A stretch of DNA of 45,801 nucleotides from positions 27,418 to 73,218 of the forward strand of contig JAKCWW010000526.1 of NCBI GenBank assembly GCA_026260175.1. Reading direction: 5' to 3'. Within the stretch, counting starts at the first letter, position 1, and each line of letters starts with the position of its first letter. The position numbers and the translations under genes were made by a program. This document shows, in pieces, positions 1-9,799 of this stretch. The notes beneath the pieces were generated by a model, which saw nothing but the letters and a program-made list of their open reading frames with translations, did not search any database and had not been told where the DNA came from. Origin of the DNA: Reticulitermes lucifugus. Its lineage: Eukaryota; Arthropoda; Insecta; Blattodea; Rhinotermitidae.

Positions 1-333
1 TATAAATACCCGATCTGCATCAGTAGAATTTCCCCAAAAAATGATTCCATATTTTATTACAGATTGAAAGTATGTAAAGTAGACCATCCGAAGAGCATCT
101 AAGTTTAGAATGTGAAAGAGCTTCCTAACTGCAAAACATGCAGCACACAATTTAGGGATTATTTGATTTATATGACTTTTCCAATTAATGTGATTATCAA
201 TTTGTATAACAAGAAATTTTATATTTGTTGTTTCTTTTATAAGTTTATCTGCATATCCGACAGCTAATGGATAAAGAGGTAAATTAGTAGTTGTAAATTT
301 CACTATATTTGTTTTTTCCACATTTAGAACCAA

Positions 334-831
334 CTAATTAGCATCAAACCATTCACAGGTATGGGACAGAAGAAGATTCGATGTCTGTTTAAAATCATCA
401 TAGTTATCTTTAGAAATGATGACACTAGTGTCATCAGCAAACAGTGTGGGATCTGAAATAGTATTAATCTTCAATGGTAAATCATTTATATATGTTATGA
501 AAAGCAGTGGCCCTAGAACTAATCCTTGAAGGACCCCACGTTTCACATTTTCCCAACTGGAGTGGTAAATCTGTGCAGTATTAGTTTTTAACTCCACTCT
601 TTGCTTCCTGTTGGATAAATAGGATCTGAACCAGTCTGCATTTACTCCTAGGATACCACAATGTTGTAATTTTAATAACAAAATTACATAATCAAAAACC
701 TTAGCTAGGTCACAAAACATTCCTCCCACATGCATTTGTTTATTCCAGGCTTTGAGTATACTATCAGTTAATTTATAAGCTGCATTGTCAGTTGACATAC
801 CCTCCCTAAACCCATACTGCTCAGATACCAA
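334..831 (-). pseudogene. reverse transcriptase palm fragment of Jockey-type LINE
   Basis: This 165-residue open stretch carries RT motifs in order: a GFREG start (canonical GFR.G.ST), the motif A region CDLAKVFDYV (canonical DLAKAFD), WFRSYLSNRKQRV, a motif B-like GVLQGLVLGPLLF (canonical GVPQGSVLGPLLF), YINDLPL, and the catalytic FADDT box encoded at 430-441. Both Asp residues of FADD are intact. The changes in motif B and after motif A suggest decay. It would copy element RNA at a nicked target if it were intact. It belongs to the element spanning 1-1490. Confidence 0.85.
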
Positions 832-1196
832 AATATTATGAACTTATAGATGATGATTTAGTCTATGATACATAGCTGTCTGAAATACCTTTGAAATTGC
901 TGTCAGTAATGACATAGGTCTATAGCTCGTCATACTGGACTTATCTCCCTTTTTATATAGAGGCTTTACTATAGCATATTTAAGATGATCAGGGAAAATA
1001 CCCATAGAAATAGATTTATTACAAATATAACATAATGGTCCACTAATTTGTGGTCCACATAATTTTAGAATTTTACTTCACATTTCATCATATCCTGATG
1101 AATATTTGGATTTTAAGGAATTAATTATACCTATTATTTCCACTTCTGCTACTGGGATTGATTTCATATTGGGGAAGCTATTTGGTTAAGAATTCC

Positions 1197-1484
1197 TTAA
1201 AAATGAAATAGCAGAACCCTTTCCTTCACACTCTGTAGATTTAAACTATCAGATACAGTTAAAAATAAATTATTAAAAGCTTCTGCTGCTTTTTCTGGTG
1301 TCACTATTGTATCAAAATTTATAAATATGGGGGGCATCTGTTCTGAAGTACATACTTTCCCTGTCTCATTTTTTGTAATATTCCATAAAGGTTTTATTTT
1401 GCTATCTGATGAAGCTAATAATCGACTACAATATTGTTTTTTTGCCTCTCTTATCACTCTTCTCATTGTATTGACCTCATGCAC
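1197..1484 (-). pseudogene. pre-RT linker fragment of the same Jockey-type LINE
   Basis: This 95-residue open stretch is colinear with the region between endonuclease and RT in insect Jockey-type elements. It has a basic start (RRVIREAKKQYC), then a segment reading KPLWNITKNETGK, and an EKAAEAFNNLF segment that normally precedes the RT fingers. No catalytic residues are expected here. The next RT segment continues on the minus strand below 1196 in another frame with at least one stop, so the copy is inactive. Confidence 0.7.
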
Positions 1485-1499
1485 TTCGATCTAGATTTA

Positions 1500-1949
1500 T
1501 TTCAGAAAAAATAAACATTTGTCTCATCCCTTTTAGAAAATGATATATTTGTACTTAGTCTGCATATTCACTCAAGCCTGTAGTCTGAAAATTATTGCTG
1601 ATGCCATAACAGTGTCAATAGTGAAAAATGCGAATATAACATCTCATGAAAGAAATGTGGCAAAGATCTTAACAGCAGTACTAAAATGTATACTCATACA
1701 ATCCACCACATATATTGTTATGGGGTGCTTTTTATATATGTTTGTGTATTCTTTGAAGTACAAAACTAAGAAACTCTTTCTGAAGTAAAATACTCGTATG
1801 TTCACTACCAAAGCAAATTGTTGTTTCTGGTAATTCGTGTTCTCGTTTCAATTCAAGGGGGCTTTCTTTGTTCTACAATTTCTTCTTTACGTGATTTCTT
1901 TGGCCAAGTCAAGGTAATTTAAATGAAAGTGGTGATATCTAAGGTTTCA
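1500..1949. other. no gene recognised
   Basis: AT-rich sequence. An 82-codon open frame on the + strand at 1540-1788 has no recognisable domain, splice context or compositional contrast and is treated as chance. Confidence 0.5.
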
Positions 1950-2035
1950 CAGTGGTGATGAGGAAGACTGCTGTATTCTGGGATGTGATGCTGAGTAGTC
2001 TGGTAGAGGTGTGAACTTCACAAGGCAGAACACCG
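1950..2035 (+). repeat. left-end fragment of dispersed palindromic repeat family
   Basis: The stretch reading GACTGCTGTATTCTGGGATG and then a TGATGC...GTAGTCTGGTAGA segment matches the ends of the palindromic elements at 3868-4078 and 40190-40415. The preceding segment (AAGGTTTCACAGTGGTGATG) also fits the outer end of the family. Only one end is visible here, so it is a truncated copy. Confidence 0.5.
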
Positions 2036-3867
2036 CAGTTTGAATGGATGTAATTTTGGTTTACATACTATTCTTAAAGCAACAAATGTATGAACCTTGC
2101 ATTTTCACAGTGTTGTAATTCGTGAACTACTGTTACGTGCCTAATTACTGCTTCTTCTTCAAGCATGAGTGAATGTTTTAAAATGGAATGTTCATTTTTA
2201 GTCAGGTTATTCTCTCTGTCATTTTAGCATGCTCATTCTGCAGGTTTACTTCCTTTTATTGTGTCATCTGATGTCTACTGAAGGAACCTCTAACTTTTTC
2301 GTTGCATCAATTCAATAGCAGTTTTATGTGGATGTAGTAGTAGTATTTGTCACAACAAAGGGACAGGGTGAGAATTTTAACACTGTTGTGATTCAATAAG
2401 CTAATGCCCTATTACAGAAAATTTACCATTACTGAAATCTCCATTTTGAGTGGAGACAGCCGTTCAATGTTTACACCGACAATTAAAAACGAATAATGAA
2501 ATAAACCATGTTTAAATTTTATGTATTAGACATAGTTATTAATACAAATAAGGAGAAATAAATAAAGCATTTTGTTTGCTTAAAGTTAATATTTAAAGAA
2601 TGTACATTTAAGATAGTAGTGCAGTGTTGGTACTATCACATTTTGTACAAAAACATCATAGAAATAGGAGTTAAGATTCCAATACTCTATGACTTGCTAT
2701 CAACATTCTTCTGTAAGCAATAGAAATGGTACAAAAATAATTTTATATTTGTCCTCGTCCTTTGTTCTTACCATGATTAAATATTCTTGCAATGTAATAT
2801 TTCATCTGCATGCTGATGGTTATTAAGTGAATGGGATAATCTGTTGAAAAAAAACATGCAATTTTTACTATGTCTAATTAAGTACTTGCTTCTTCTGGGA
2901 AATGGCACTGTGTCACTGTGTAATTAATCCCAGTATTTAAAAGGAACAAAGTGGCTTCAAAACATTGGGAATCAATTACTTAGTAATGTGGCATCATATC
3001 CCAGAATAACAGAGTCCTTAACCACACTGCCTTGAAAACTGAGTCAGTTTTAGTGCTAGTATAATCATATTTCAAGTGATAGTATTTAATTGTAAAAACT
3101 TATATTATTTTACTGGCTGCAGTTCGGATTTTGAACTCTATTAAAGTAGTTCATACTATTGTTTTGGAAACATGAATAAAGGCAGTTTGTTTTAATATGA
3201 ATTATGTGCTAAAAATTAAGAAATATAATTACGTGTCATTATATCCAGCACAGTTTTACATAACATTTTGATTCTGGCTTAGAAATGTACTGATTTTGTA
3301 GGCAATTTCTGAACTATCTGTACTTGCATGGCCCATTTATTGTATGTGTTGGAACAAAGAATGTGATCAATGTACATGAATGCAGATGTATGTTATACTA
3401 TGCAGACAAATACTAGACCTCTCAGTATATCTTTATATAATTTGTATATGTGTATGTGTCATGTAAGCACGTTTACACATTCCTGCTTCTTATTAACGGT
3501 TTAAGAAGAACACATATACAGTTCTTTTATGAACTACTTATACATGGGTGTTGTTACTGATTGAATTTTAATTAGTGCTTCCTTATTTGACAGTACAATA
3601 AGTATGCTACTTCTCATGTCTGCCCCATGTCCTGTCCTGAATTGGTCTTGTCTTATTTGTCTGCCTGCCTTTCTCTTTTCAGTTACATTTTTAAATGAGT
3701 ATATCCTCTGGACTGTTATCAGAGTGCCTGAGCATATGCAACTTTTAAATGAGAGCAATAGAATTTTATGTGGGTGCATTCTTATACAATTCTGACTTCA
3801 TGATTTTGTTTTGTATAGATTTTTTCATCAAAACTAGTAATAACAAAGATAAAAACATTTAATGATT
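2036..3867. other. no gene recognised
   Basis: AT-rich non-coding DNA with no supported ORF, RNA gene or repeat structure. Short opposing open frames near 3534-3795 overlap each other and lack any domain signal. Confidence 0.5.
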
Positions 3868-4078
3868 ACTGCCTTCTGGGATGAAACACTATGTAGACTG
3901 GTAGATAATTACCAGTGTTTTGGAGAAACTTACTGCCTGCATCTTCAGGTTCACTCTGAAGATGCAGACAGCAGAATTCTCTGAAATTTTGTAGTTTTAT
4001 ACTATATGCTACGTGGTATCACATACCAGAAGGCAGCAACCTTCATAGTAAGTGCTATGAGAACCTCAAATCTCACTT
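3868..4078 (+). repeat. palindromic MITE-like element, copy A
   Basis: The outer arms CTGCCTTCTGG (3869-3879) and CCAGAAGGCAG (4026-4036) are exact inverted repeats. The centre contains a second perfect pair, CTGCATCTTCAG (3937-3948) and CTGAAGATGCAG (3956-3967). Past the right arm the segment CTTCATAGTA...GAGAACCTCAAATC also occurs at the right ends of copies near 16680 and 40365, so the element extends to about 4078. No coding capacity. A non-autonomous DNA transposon is the likeliest origin, but target-site duplications could not be fixed by eye. Confidence 0.65.
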
Positions 4079-4939
4079 ACTAAAAGTAACTCTTGTTGCA
4101 CAATTCTGAATATGAATATGTGCAAAATAAAAAAGCATGGATATGGTTATGAAATGCATGTATCTGCATACATAAAAACTACTTAACTTCATAAGATGAA
4201 ATTGAAATTTCAGTGAAAGAGGATAAACCTCAGCCTTACCAGAACAGAAATACAGTACATCATTTTCTGATGTTTCAGGATTTGCAATCAAAACTAATGT
4301 AAAATTAATATTAAATCATTTTAATTATTTGCAATTATCTTTTTCCTAATTAGTAAACACTTTAAAATGCAATCCCACAAGACCCTGCAGCAATAGGATT
4401 TGTTCTAATATTAAAGTACATATGAGAAGTGAAACACCTAATGTTATCATTATTCATCCACATGCAATACCATGTCCTCAGAAATCAAATGCTTATATTC
4501 TTTCCCTTAGATGACACCTGATGATTTAAAAAATCAGTGTGGGAACTTAGATATCACATATAGTAAAATTCCATGAAGCCTGTAGTAGTTACTGATGAAA
4601 ATATTTTAGATAGCATCTCTAAAGTCTTTGCATCACCAGAGGCATGAAGAATTCTTATGTGATTAGACAGTTCTGTCAGCAGGTTTGCGGGGCTCTTGAT
4701 TTTTGAACTTGTACGGCTTGTCTCCGAATTTTTTACCAGTGATTAATATATAACTTCCATAATACTGTACCACATGCTTAAGCTACTGTTCCTGTCAAAG
4801 GCTTCATGCAACCTTGATCACGGAGAAAAGATGTAGCACAATTGCTAGAAATGGCTTATTTTCCATTTCATGGTGAAATGTTAAACTCATAAACTCTGTA
4901 ATTGTGTCTGTAGGCACTTTCACATATTTGCAAAAAGTG
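4079..4939. other. no gene recognised
   Basis: AT-rich intergenic sequence. The 72-codon minus-strand open frame at 4073-4291 has no domain and is probably chance. Confidence 0.5.
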
Positions 4940-5375
4940 CCTAGTAGCTTAATCATGTCTATCCATCTGTCTGTTTGACGGCATGTATCGTCTTGGCTCC
5001 CACTGGACAGATTTCTGTGAAATTTGATATTGGAGAATTTTATGAAAATCTGTCAAGAAAAACCAGATTTGGTTAAAATTGAACAAAAATATCGGGCACT
5101 TTACATGAAAACCTAAGTATGTTATGTTATTGCTAGCGACATTAAATTGCCTAAGAAGTATTGACAATAGTGACATGTAGTGCAACAAATCAAAAGGAAA
5201 ACATTATTGCATTTCAATGGCAATGTTTTGAATATTTATTACATTGTGATATTGCCTGTATTGTATAAAGACTCAGTTCATACCTCACAGAGAACATGGA
5301 CTGAATCTTTATATACAATGACAGTCAAAGACCTAAGTACGTTCATATTGTTGGCAGCGACATAAAATCTTCATA
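4940..5375 (+). repeat. dispersed repeat copy with internal direct and inverted repeats
   Basis: The segment GGCTCCCACTGGACAGATTT followed by a GTGAAATTTGA block (about 4996-5027) recurs at 44268-44295 on the same strand and, inverted, near 20110-20140 and 22340-22360. Downstream, CCTAAGTATGTT...GCGACATTAAAT (about 5112-5147) is repeated as CCTAAGTACGTT...GCGACATAAAAT (about 5331-5368). Between them an imperfect inverted repeat (arms 5261-5281 and 5295-5318) can fold into a hairpin. No coding potential. Probably one decayed interspersed element. Confidence 0.6.
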
Positions 5376-5678
5376 TTATTGACCTCTTCCAGCCAAAAGG
5401 TAGTAGGATGTTAGGACAGCCGAGAAAGTAGATGCAGTACAAAATATTCTGTACCTCAACAACAATAATAAAGAGAATGCATTTTGCATTTCCATGCCAA
5501 CAATGGTTATGCAAACACACCACAATGTTATGTTATACGTGCCTTGCCTATCTTGTTTATTTTACATTTTCATTATACTTCACGAACCTCTGCAGAAGTA
5601 TTGAGATCTTTCAGATGAAGACAGTAAGACAAATGTAAAAGAAGAAGATTGGCTTTGCAAAAATATGATTTTTGCTAC

Positions 5679-5862
5679 AGAAGTTTCCAGTATCAGTTTG
5701 CAGCCAGCTGTTAACATCTTTTTTCATAACACCAAAGTGTGCTATAGGATAAATTGCTTCATCAAACAATACACCTATTTTGTCATTTAATAAGGAGTAA
5801 TATGTGGCTTCTCTTGGAAGGGTGTTAAACTCAACTGGTAACATTGGGTCAAAAGACATCAT
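5679..5862 (-). CDS. candidate orphan exon, unknown product
   Basis: On the minus strand a long T-rich tract ending in CAG (acceptor at 5863-5865) is followed by an open frame starting ATG ATG at 5862. It encodes about 61 residues of ordinary, low-bias composition, including LPVEFNTLPREATYYSLLND and a following KIGVLFDEAIYPIAHFGV segment. A weak GT that could be a donor lies at 5677-5678, and the frame stays open to 5611. I do not recognise the family. The balanced amino-acid content and strong acceptor are the only reasons to call it. It could be an exon of a minus-strand gene, an old retrocopy, or chance. No partner exon was found nearby. Confidence 0.35.
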
Positions 5863-5869
5863 CTGCTCT

Positions 5870-6535
5870 TCAAAAGAAAAAAAAAATCTTTCTACCTTCA
5901 CAAAGAGGAAACCAAGCCGCAGAATGCTAAATAACTAGCAATGGAAATTCTTTCCTTTGTAATTTTGCATGATCCGGACTAGAATGCTGTATAGACAAAG
6001 CTAAGCCATACTCAAATATTGCAATTCCTGCGGCATGTCTGGGAGAGTTTGTGTTTGATTCTCAGCCAAGTAGCTGACTCTAATGTATTCCTTGAAGTAA
6101 ATGGTGGAATGATAACTGTGCATGTTTGCGTATTGTTGAGAAAGTATAATTTAGTAACTAAGAAAGAAAGAAACAGCAGTGACATATATATGTATACATA
6201 ACCTTATATGGTCGTAATGAAAGTTGAAGTGAAGGGGCTTGCTTATGTATATAGAGGTAAAGGCAAATTTACCCCAGTGTCTAAGCACTGCTTCTAGTAA
6301 CAGTAGCCCACAGGAGGACTGAAGATGTTTAGCTCATTATGAATTGTGGCACTAGGTGGAGGTATGTGTTCACCTTCATGCTTCTGCCTCTTTAGCCACT
6401 TATGTGTACCCATATGATAGGACTATGAATCGGATCTAGGCTCTACATCCTTTGGCCCATTGGTCCTTGTACTGACTGAGGTATCATTGCTCTCCATTAA
6501 CTGCATGTGTGATATTTATAGTGCTACTGTCTACA
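5870..6535. other. no gene recognised
   Basis: Intergenic sequence without supported ORFs. A 60-codon + strand frame at 6019-6201 shows no domain. Confidence 0.45.
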
Positions 6536-6662
6536 GAGCAGACTGGTGTAACTGTAGACTTGTATTCTGAGGCACTCAGTTTGAATCTCTTTCAGCACAC
6601 TGGCTATTCTGACTGAGGGTGGTTTTCCTTAGCCAATCCAAGGCAAATGCTGTGATAGACTA
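6536..6662 (+). repeat. decayed tRNA-derived SINE
   Basis: A box-B-like AGTTTGAATCTC near 6588 is followed by CTGACTGAGGGTGGTTTTCC and a CAAGGCAAATGCTGTGAT segment. This tail is typical of arthropod tRNA-derived SINEs. Box A is not convincing, so this is an old copy abutting the 3' tail of the LINE at 6665. Confidence 0.4.
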
Positions 6663-6664
6663 GA

Positions 6665-6690
6665 ATAGAATAGAATACAAATAGGGCAGG
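6665..6690 (-). repeat. LINE 3' simple-repeat tail
   Basis: The + strand reads as tandem TAGAA units (AGAATAGAATAGAATACA), i.e. TATTC units on the element strand, directly beyond the 3' UTR of the LOA-like LINE. LINEs of this group often end in a short microsatellite rather than poly(A), so this marks the 3' terminus. Confidence 0.6.
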
Positions 6691-6822
6691 CACCACAGTG
6701 TCCCATGCACATCGACCATGCTCGATCCTTTGTGCAGCCGTTATATTCCTGTGTTTGACAACCCCGCACTTTGAACAAAGTGCAGTATCCTGCTTACAGA
6801 ATGTCCTTAAAGTCCCCTGGTT

Positions 6823-7104
6823 TCATAAAATAAGCCCCAGGTACCTGAATCTTAATGCAGCCAAGGCCTCGCAGTCACAAAGAACATGTGAGGCCATTTT
6901 GGATGCCTGTTTGCATTTATCACACTCGGGACTCTTTACTAGCCCCACTTTAATTTGGTGCCCTTTTAGGTTACAGTGTCCACATAACAGCCCTATCACT
7001 ATTCTTAGCTGATTTCTGCTCAAATTAAGTAGTTCTCCAGCTCTTTTAGCAGAGGGTCTTTTAAGAAAGTCCTTAGTCTCTCTTGTCCATGAATGGACTG
7101 CCAA
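6823..7104 (-). pseudogene. C-terminal Cys/His segment of LOA-like ORF2
   Basis: This 93-residue frame ends ORF2. It has a hydrophobic, basic stretch (LNLSRNQLRIVIGLLCGHCN) followed by CDKCKQASKMASHVLCDCEA, a C-x2-C-x8-H-x3-C type arrangement usual at the end of R1/LOA/I-type ORF2 proteins. It overlaps the RNase H frame (7020-7820) in a different frame, so a frameshift separates the two parts. Confidence 0.75.
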
Positions 7105-7820
7105 TATTGTATATGTTTCCTATTTATCCATTCACTGCTCACCTCCCTGGTAATCTTGACATATATGCCCAAGGCAGGTTCAGGTTGTATAAATGGACTT
7201 GAGGAGCCCTGTCTAGATAGTTGATCAGCCATTTCATTTCCACAAATTCCCATATGTCCTGGCACCCATATCAATTGAAACCTGTTACGTTCTGCCAGTC
7301 TCACCAGGGATTGATGGCAATCCAAGACTAGTTTAGAATTGATTTGGAAGTTATTGAGTGCCTTGATGGCTGCTTGACTGTCAGAGAGAATATAAATGCT
7401 CCTACCTTTGTAGCCATTTTCTGTATTCTCCATTATGCTTGCCTTGATGGCATATATTTCCGCCTGGGATACCGTAGTGTGGAGGCTGAGCCTGAAGCTA
7501 TGCCCCTTCCTCGAGCCCCATTTATACACCCCGGCACCAGTGCCCTCATTGGTCTTAGACCCATCTGTATACCAGACCAGGTGTCCCTTATTGTCTGGAT
7601 TAAATCCATTCTGCCATTCATGTTTGTTGGAAAGATGAACCTTGAATGGCTTATGAAATATGTATCTTGGTGTCATTCTAACAGTCCCCATTAGAAGGAT
7701 GGGTTCTTGCTCCATATCTCGAGACTTTTTAGTGTGACCATAGTTAGTAGATCCAGGTCTCCACTGTTGATTGCACATAAGTCTGTAGATCCCTGCCTGG
7801 GCCTCCGCCTTGATTGTCAC
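7020..7820 (-). pseudogene. RNase H domain of LOA-like ORF2
   Basis: About 266 residues. The RNase H fold is clear: WYTDGSKTNEGTGAGVY (first catalytic Asp), VSQAEIYAIKA (Glu), ILSDSQAAIKAL (second Asp), then WVPGHMGICGNEMADQLSRQ with the terminal His and Asp. All four catalytic positions are present. In a functional element it would remove RNA from the RNA/DNA hybrid during target-primed reverse transcription. An upstream frame break near 7800 cuts it off from the RT, and another near 7030 from the C-terminal Cys/His part. Confidence 0.85.
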
Positions 7821-7929
7821 TTATAAAGGCGGGAGTTCTGGGAGCACCTCGATTACTGCTGGCGGGGTAGTCTTCATCGCCCCCCTTTATAGCCAAGCAG
7901 GCTAATCTCTGTAGCTTATTAATCTCCAT
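7744..7929 (-). pseudogene. RT-RNase H connection segment, frameshifted
   Basis: The frame opens with MEINKLQRLACLAIKGG, the usual LQR.AL..I.GA segment that follows the RT thumb in R1/LOA-type elements. It then slips out of the frame used by the RNase H domain. The correct continuation lies in the frame that begins at 7820, which shows a frameshift within this segment. Confidence 0.6.
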
Positions 7930-7997
7930 CCTGCTGACGTTGTAGCTGACCCACGTCCACCATACTTTTGAGCCTTAGGTCAGAATGTTTCTGATTA

Positions 7998-8549
7998 TCA
8001 TGATGTAAATCCAGTGTAAACCTTGGGCTTTAAACCCCAGTTTTTACCAAATGTAACTTCGCAGCTCCAGAAAGCTCTATAGGCCTTGTTTGTCACATTT
8101 TTCAGCTGTGCATTCCGTGTCAATCCCTTGTCCAAAGTGAGTCCAAGGTATTTGACTTCAGTAGTCAGCTGCAGTTTCTGTCCAGAGGGGGTTAGTTCTT
8201 TTAAGCCCCTTAAATCTCTGCTTCTTGTGAATGGAACCATCACCATCTTTTGTGGGTTGATAGACAACTGAGTTCTTTCTCACCACTGTTGTACCATACT
8301 CAAAGCCACCTGCAGATGTTCTGAGACAGTATACGGAAATTTTCCACTGACTAGGATAGCAATATCATCAGCGTACCCCAGTGTGTAATAGCCATTCTCA
8401 TTGAGTCCTCCTATGAGTTCATCCACAACCAGACTCCACAGCAGGGGCGACAAAACGTCCCCCTATGGACAGGCCCTGGCCACAGACCCCTTCAGAGTCT
8501 CTCCTGCAACTGTGGCTATCATTTTCCTATTACGCAGCATGAAGGTGGT
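7998..8549 (-). pseudogene. reverse transcriptase palm and thumb of LOA-like ORF2
   Basis: The catalytic box GYADDIAILV is encoded on the minus strand, with YADD exactly at 8364-8375. Upstream of it, motif B reads CP-stop-GDVLSPLLW (about 8430-8465), a premature TAG where CPQG is expected. Downstream, 7998-8267 holds the thumb, including SINPQKMVMVPF and EVKYLGLTLD. The motif C Asp residues are intact, but the stop in motif B and frame changes make the enzyme dead. Confidence 0.8.
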
Positions 8550-9128
8550 CTACCGGCAGATTACGTCCTCAAGCCCATGCCTTTTAGCAGCTACTATTAT
8601 GATGCTATGTGAGGTTCTATCAAATGCTCGCCCAATATCCAAGAAGGCTCCAAGTGTACCCTCTCTGTTTTCTACTGCTTCTTCTATACGTGCAGTTACA
8701 TGATGCAGTGCAGGTTCAGTGGATTTTCCTGGTTGGTAAGCAAATTGATATAGATGCAGGGGGCGCAGCCCCAAAATCTCGCCCCTAATTTGCCTGTCCA
8801 CCAATTTTCTCATCGTTTTCAGCATGAAAGACGATAGACTAATAGGACGTATAGGACTAATAGCCTCGGTGTAGTTGGCCTTCCCAGGCTTAGGTATAAA
8901 CGTCACTTTAACTTCCCTCCACTCTATGAGTATGTATCCCCTTGCCAGGCAGGCACTAAAGGTTCTGTATGGGTGAGTCGTTAAGTCATCGACCCCCTGT
9001 TGCAATAATGCAAGTACAATCTCATCTGTTCCTGCCGATTTAAATGGTTTGAATGTGTTTATCGTCCATTTTATTTTCGGATAGGTCAGTGACCCTTTTG
9101 GACAGTTCCCAGTCCTCCCTGTGGGCAA
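8550..9128 (-). pseudogene. reverse transcriptase fingers and motif A of LOA-like ORF2
   Basis: About 192 residues. Key segments: FKPFKSAGTDEIVLALLQQG (fingers; canonical PFKSPGPDGI.PALLQ), VKVTFIPKPGK (canonical V.FIPKPGK), ISPIRPISLSSFMLKTMRKL (canonical R.ISL.SF.LKT.E.L), YQFAYQPGKSTEPALH, and motif A FLDIGRAFD (canonical FLDIEGAFD) with the catalytic Asp kept. The Pro-to-Ala and Pro-to-Thr changes in the first block indicate decay. Confidence 0.85.
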
Positions 9129-9222
9129 TAAATATCCCCGGGTTTGGCTGTCCCTTCCTTAGCTTTGTTGTTTCTCCTGCAGCAGATCCTGGGAAGTGAA
9201 CTCTATACAGTTCCCTCAGGGC

Positions 9223-9787
9223 TTATATTCCTGCTTGTGTGTGACGGCCATTAGGTAGTTTGATGGAACGCACCTTGTTAGCCGACTGATTGGCCATAAC
9301 CCTCATTAGGCGGGCTCTGTCAGGAACATTCTCAATCCCCCCGACAGTATTCCCTCTCACGAGGATCGGTTGGCTTTTCTTATTGCTTTGTGATAATTGG
9401 CGAGGGCCATTTTGTAAGTTCCCTCGATGGGGGTGGTTCGTCTGCTTCATACGCGAGGTATGAAGAGGTAATAATAGGTTCCCTAATGCTCCCTCCCCTG
9501 TTAAATGATAGCCTTACCGTCGCTACGTCTCTGGAGCAGAGCTCCAGCAGTGGAAAGGCCTGAATAGTATTTCTTACAAAAATATAAGCTCTTTGAATAA
9601 TACCGGGTCCAGAAGAAAACAGCGTACCCCATCTATTGCGTAATTTCCTTATTCGGTCCCAATGAACCCAGAGTTCTTGAATAAGTGCTACATCCATCTC
9701 CTCTATAGCAAGTTTTCGGCAAAGAAGTGTCGTTGCAGCCTTGCTATGGTGCAGATTAAGTTGTATGAATTTACATTTGAAGATCAA
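9223..9787 (-). pseudogene. APE-type endonuclease of LOA-like ORF2 with internal deletion
   Basis: ORF2 seems to begin at 9787 with MIFKCKFIQLNLHHSKAATT, then DVALIQELWVHWDRI; the QE pair is the catalytic Glu position of APE endonucleases. The frame is normal to about YEADEPPPSREL and then, near 9420, jumps directly into the linker that normally follows the endonuclease (MALANYHKAIRKA in a neighbouring frame). The SDH active-site end and the middle of the domain are absent, roughly the second half of the usual ~230 residues. This domain would nick target DNA; this copy cannot. Confidence 0.75.
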
Positions 9788-9799
9788 TGTGACCTTGTT

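Larger units (their letters stand above)
1..1490 (-). mobile_element. Jockey-type non-LTR retrotransposon, decayed, truncated by window edge
   Basis: On the minus strand a broken reverse transcriptase frame runs from about 1490 down to position 1. It passes through a pre-RT linker, RT fingers and palm, and then the C-terminal part, where a YGIIFWGNS-like motif is typical of this insect LINE group. The frame is interrupted by stops: one near 1078, where an otherwise colinear frame reads through TGA, and one just below 334. The element is therefore a pseudogene copy. The RT-to-C-terminal region leaves the window at base 1, so the 3' end is not visible. Clade assignment (Jockey superfamily) is from motif style only. 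Confidence 0.85.

Noticed and set aside
1540..1788. 82-codon + strand frame with hydrophobic stretches, perhaps a receptor exon
   Set aside because: No recognisable family, splice context or partner exons; length is plausible by chance in AT-rich DNA.
7344..7694. 116-codon + strand frame
   Set aside because: Lies opposite the RNase H domain, whose catalytic motifs clearly identify the minus strand as the coding one.
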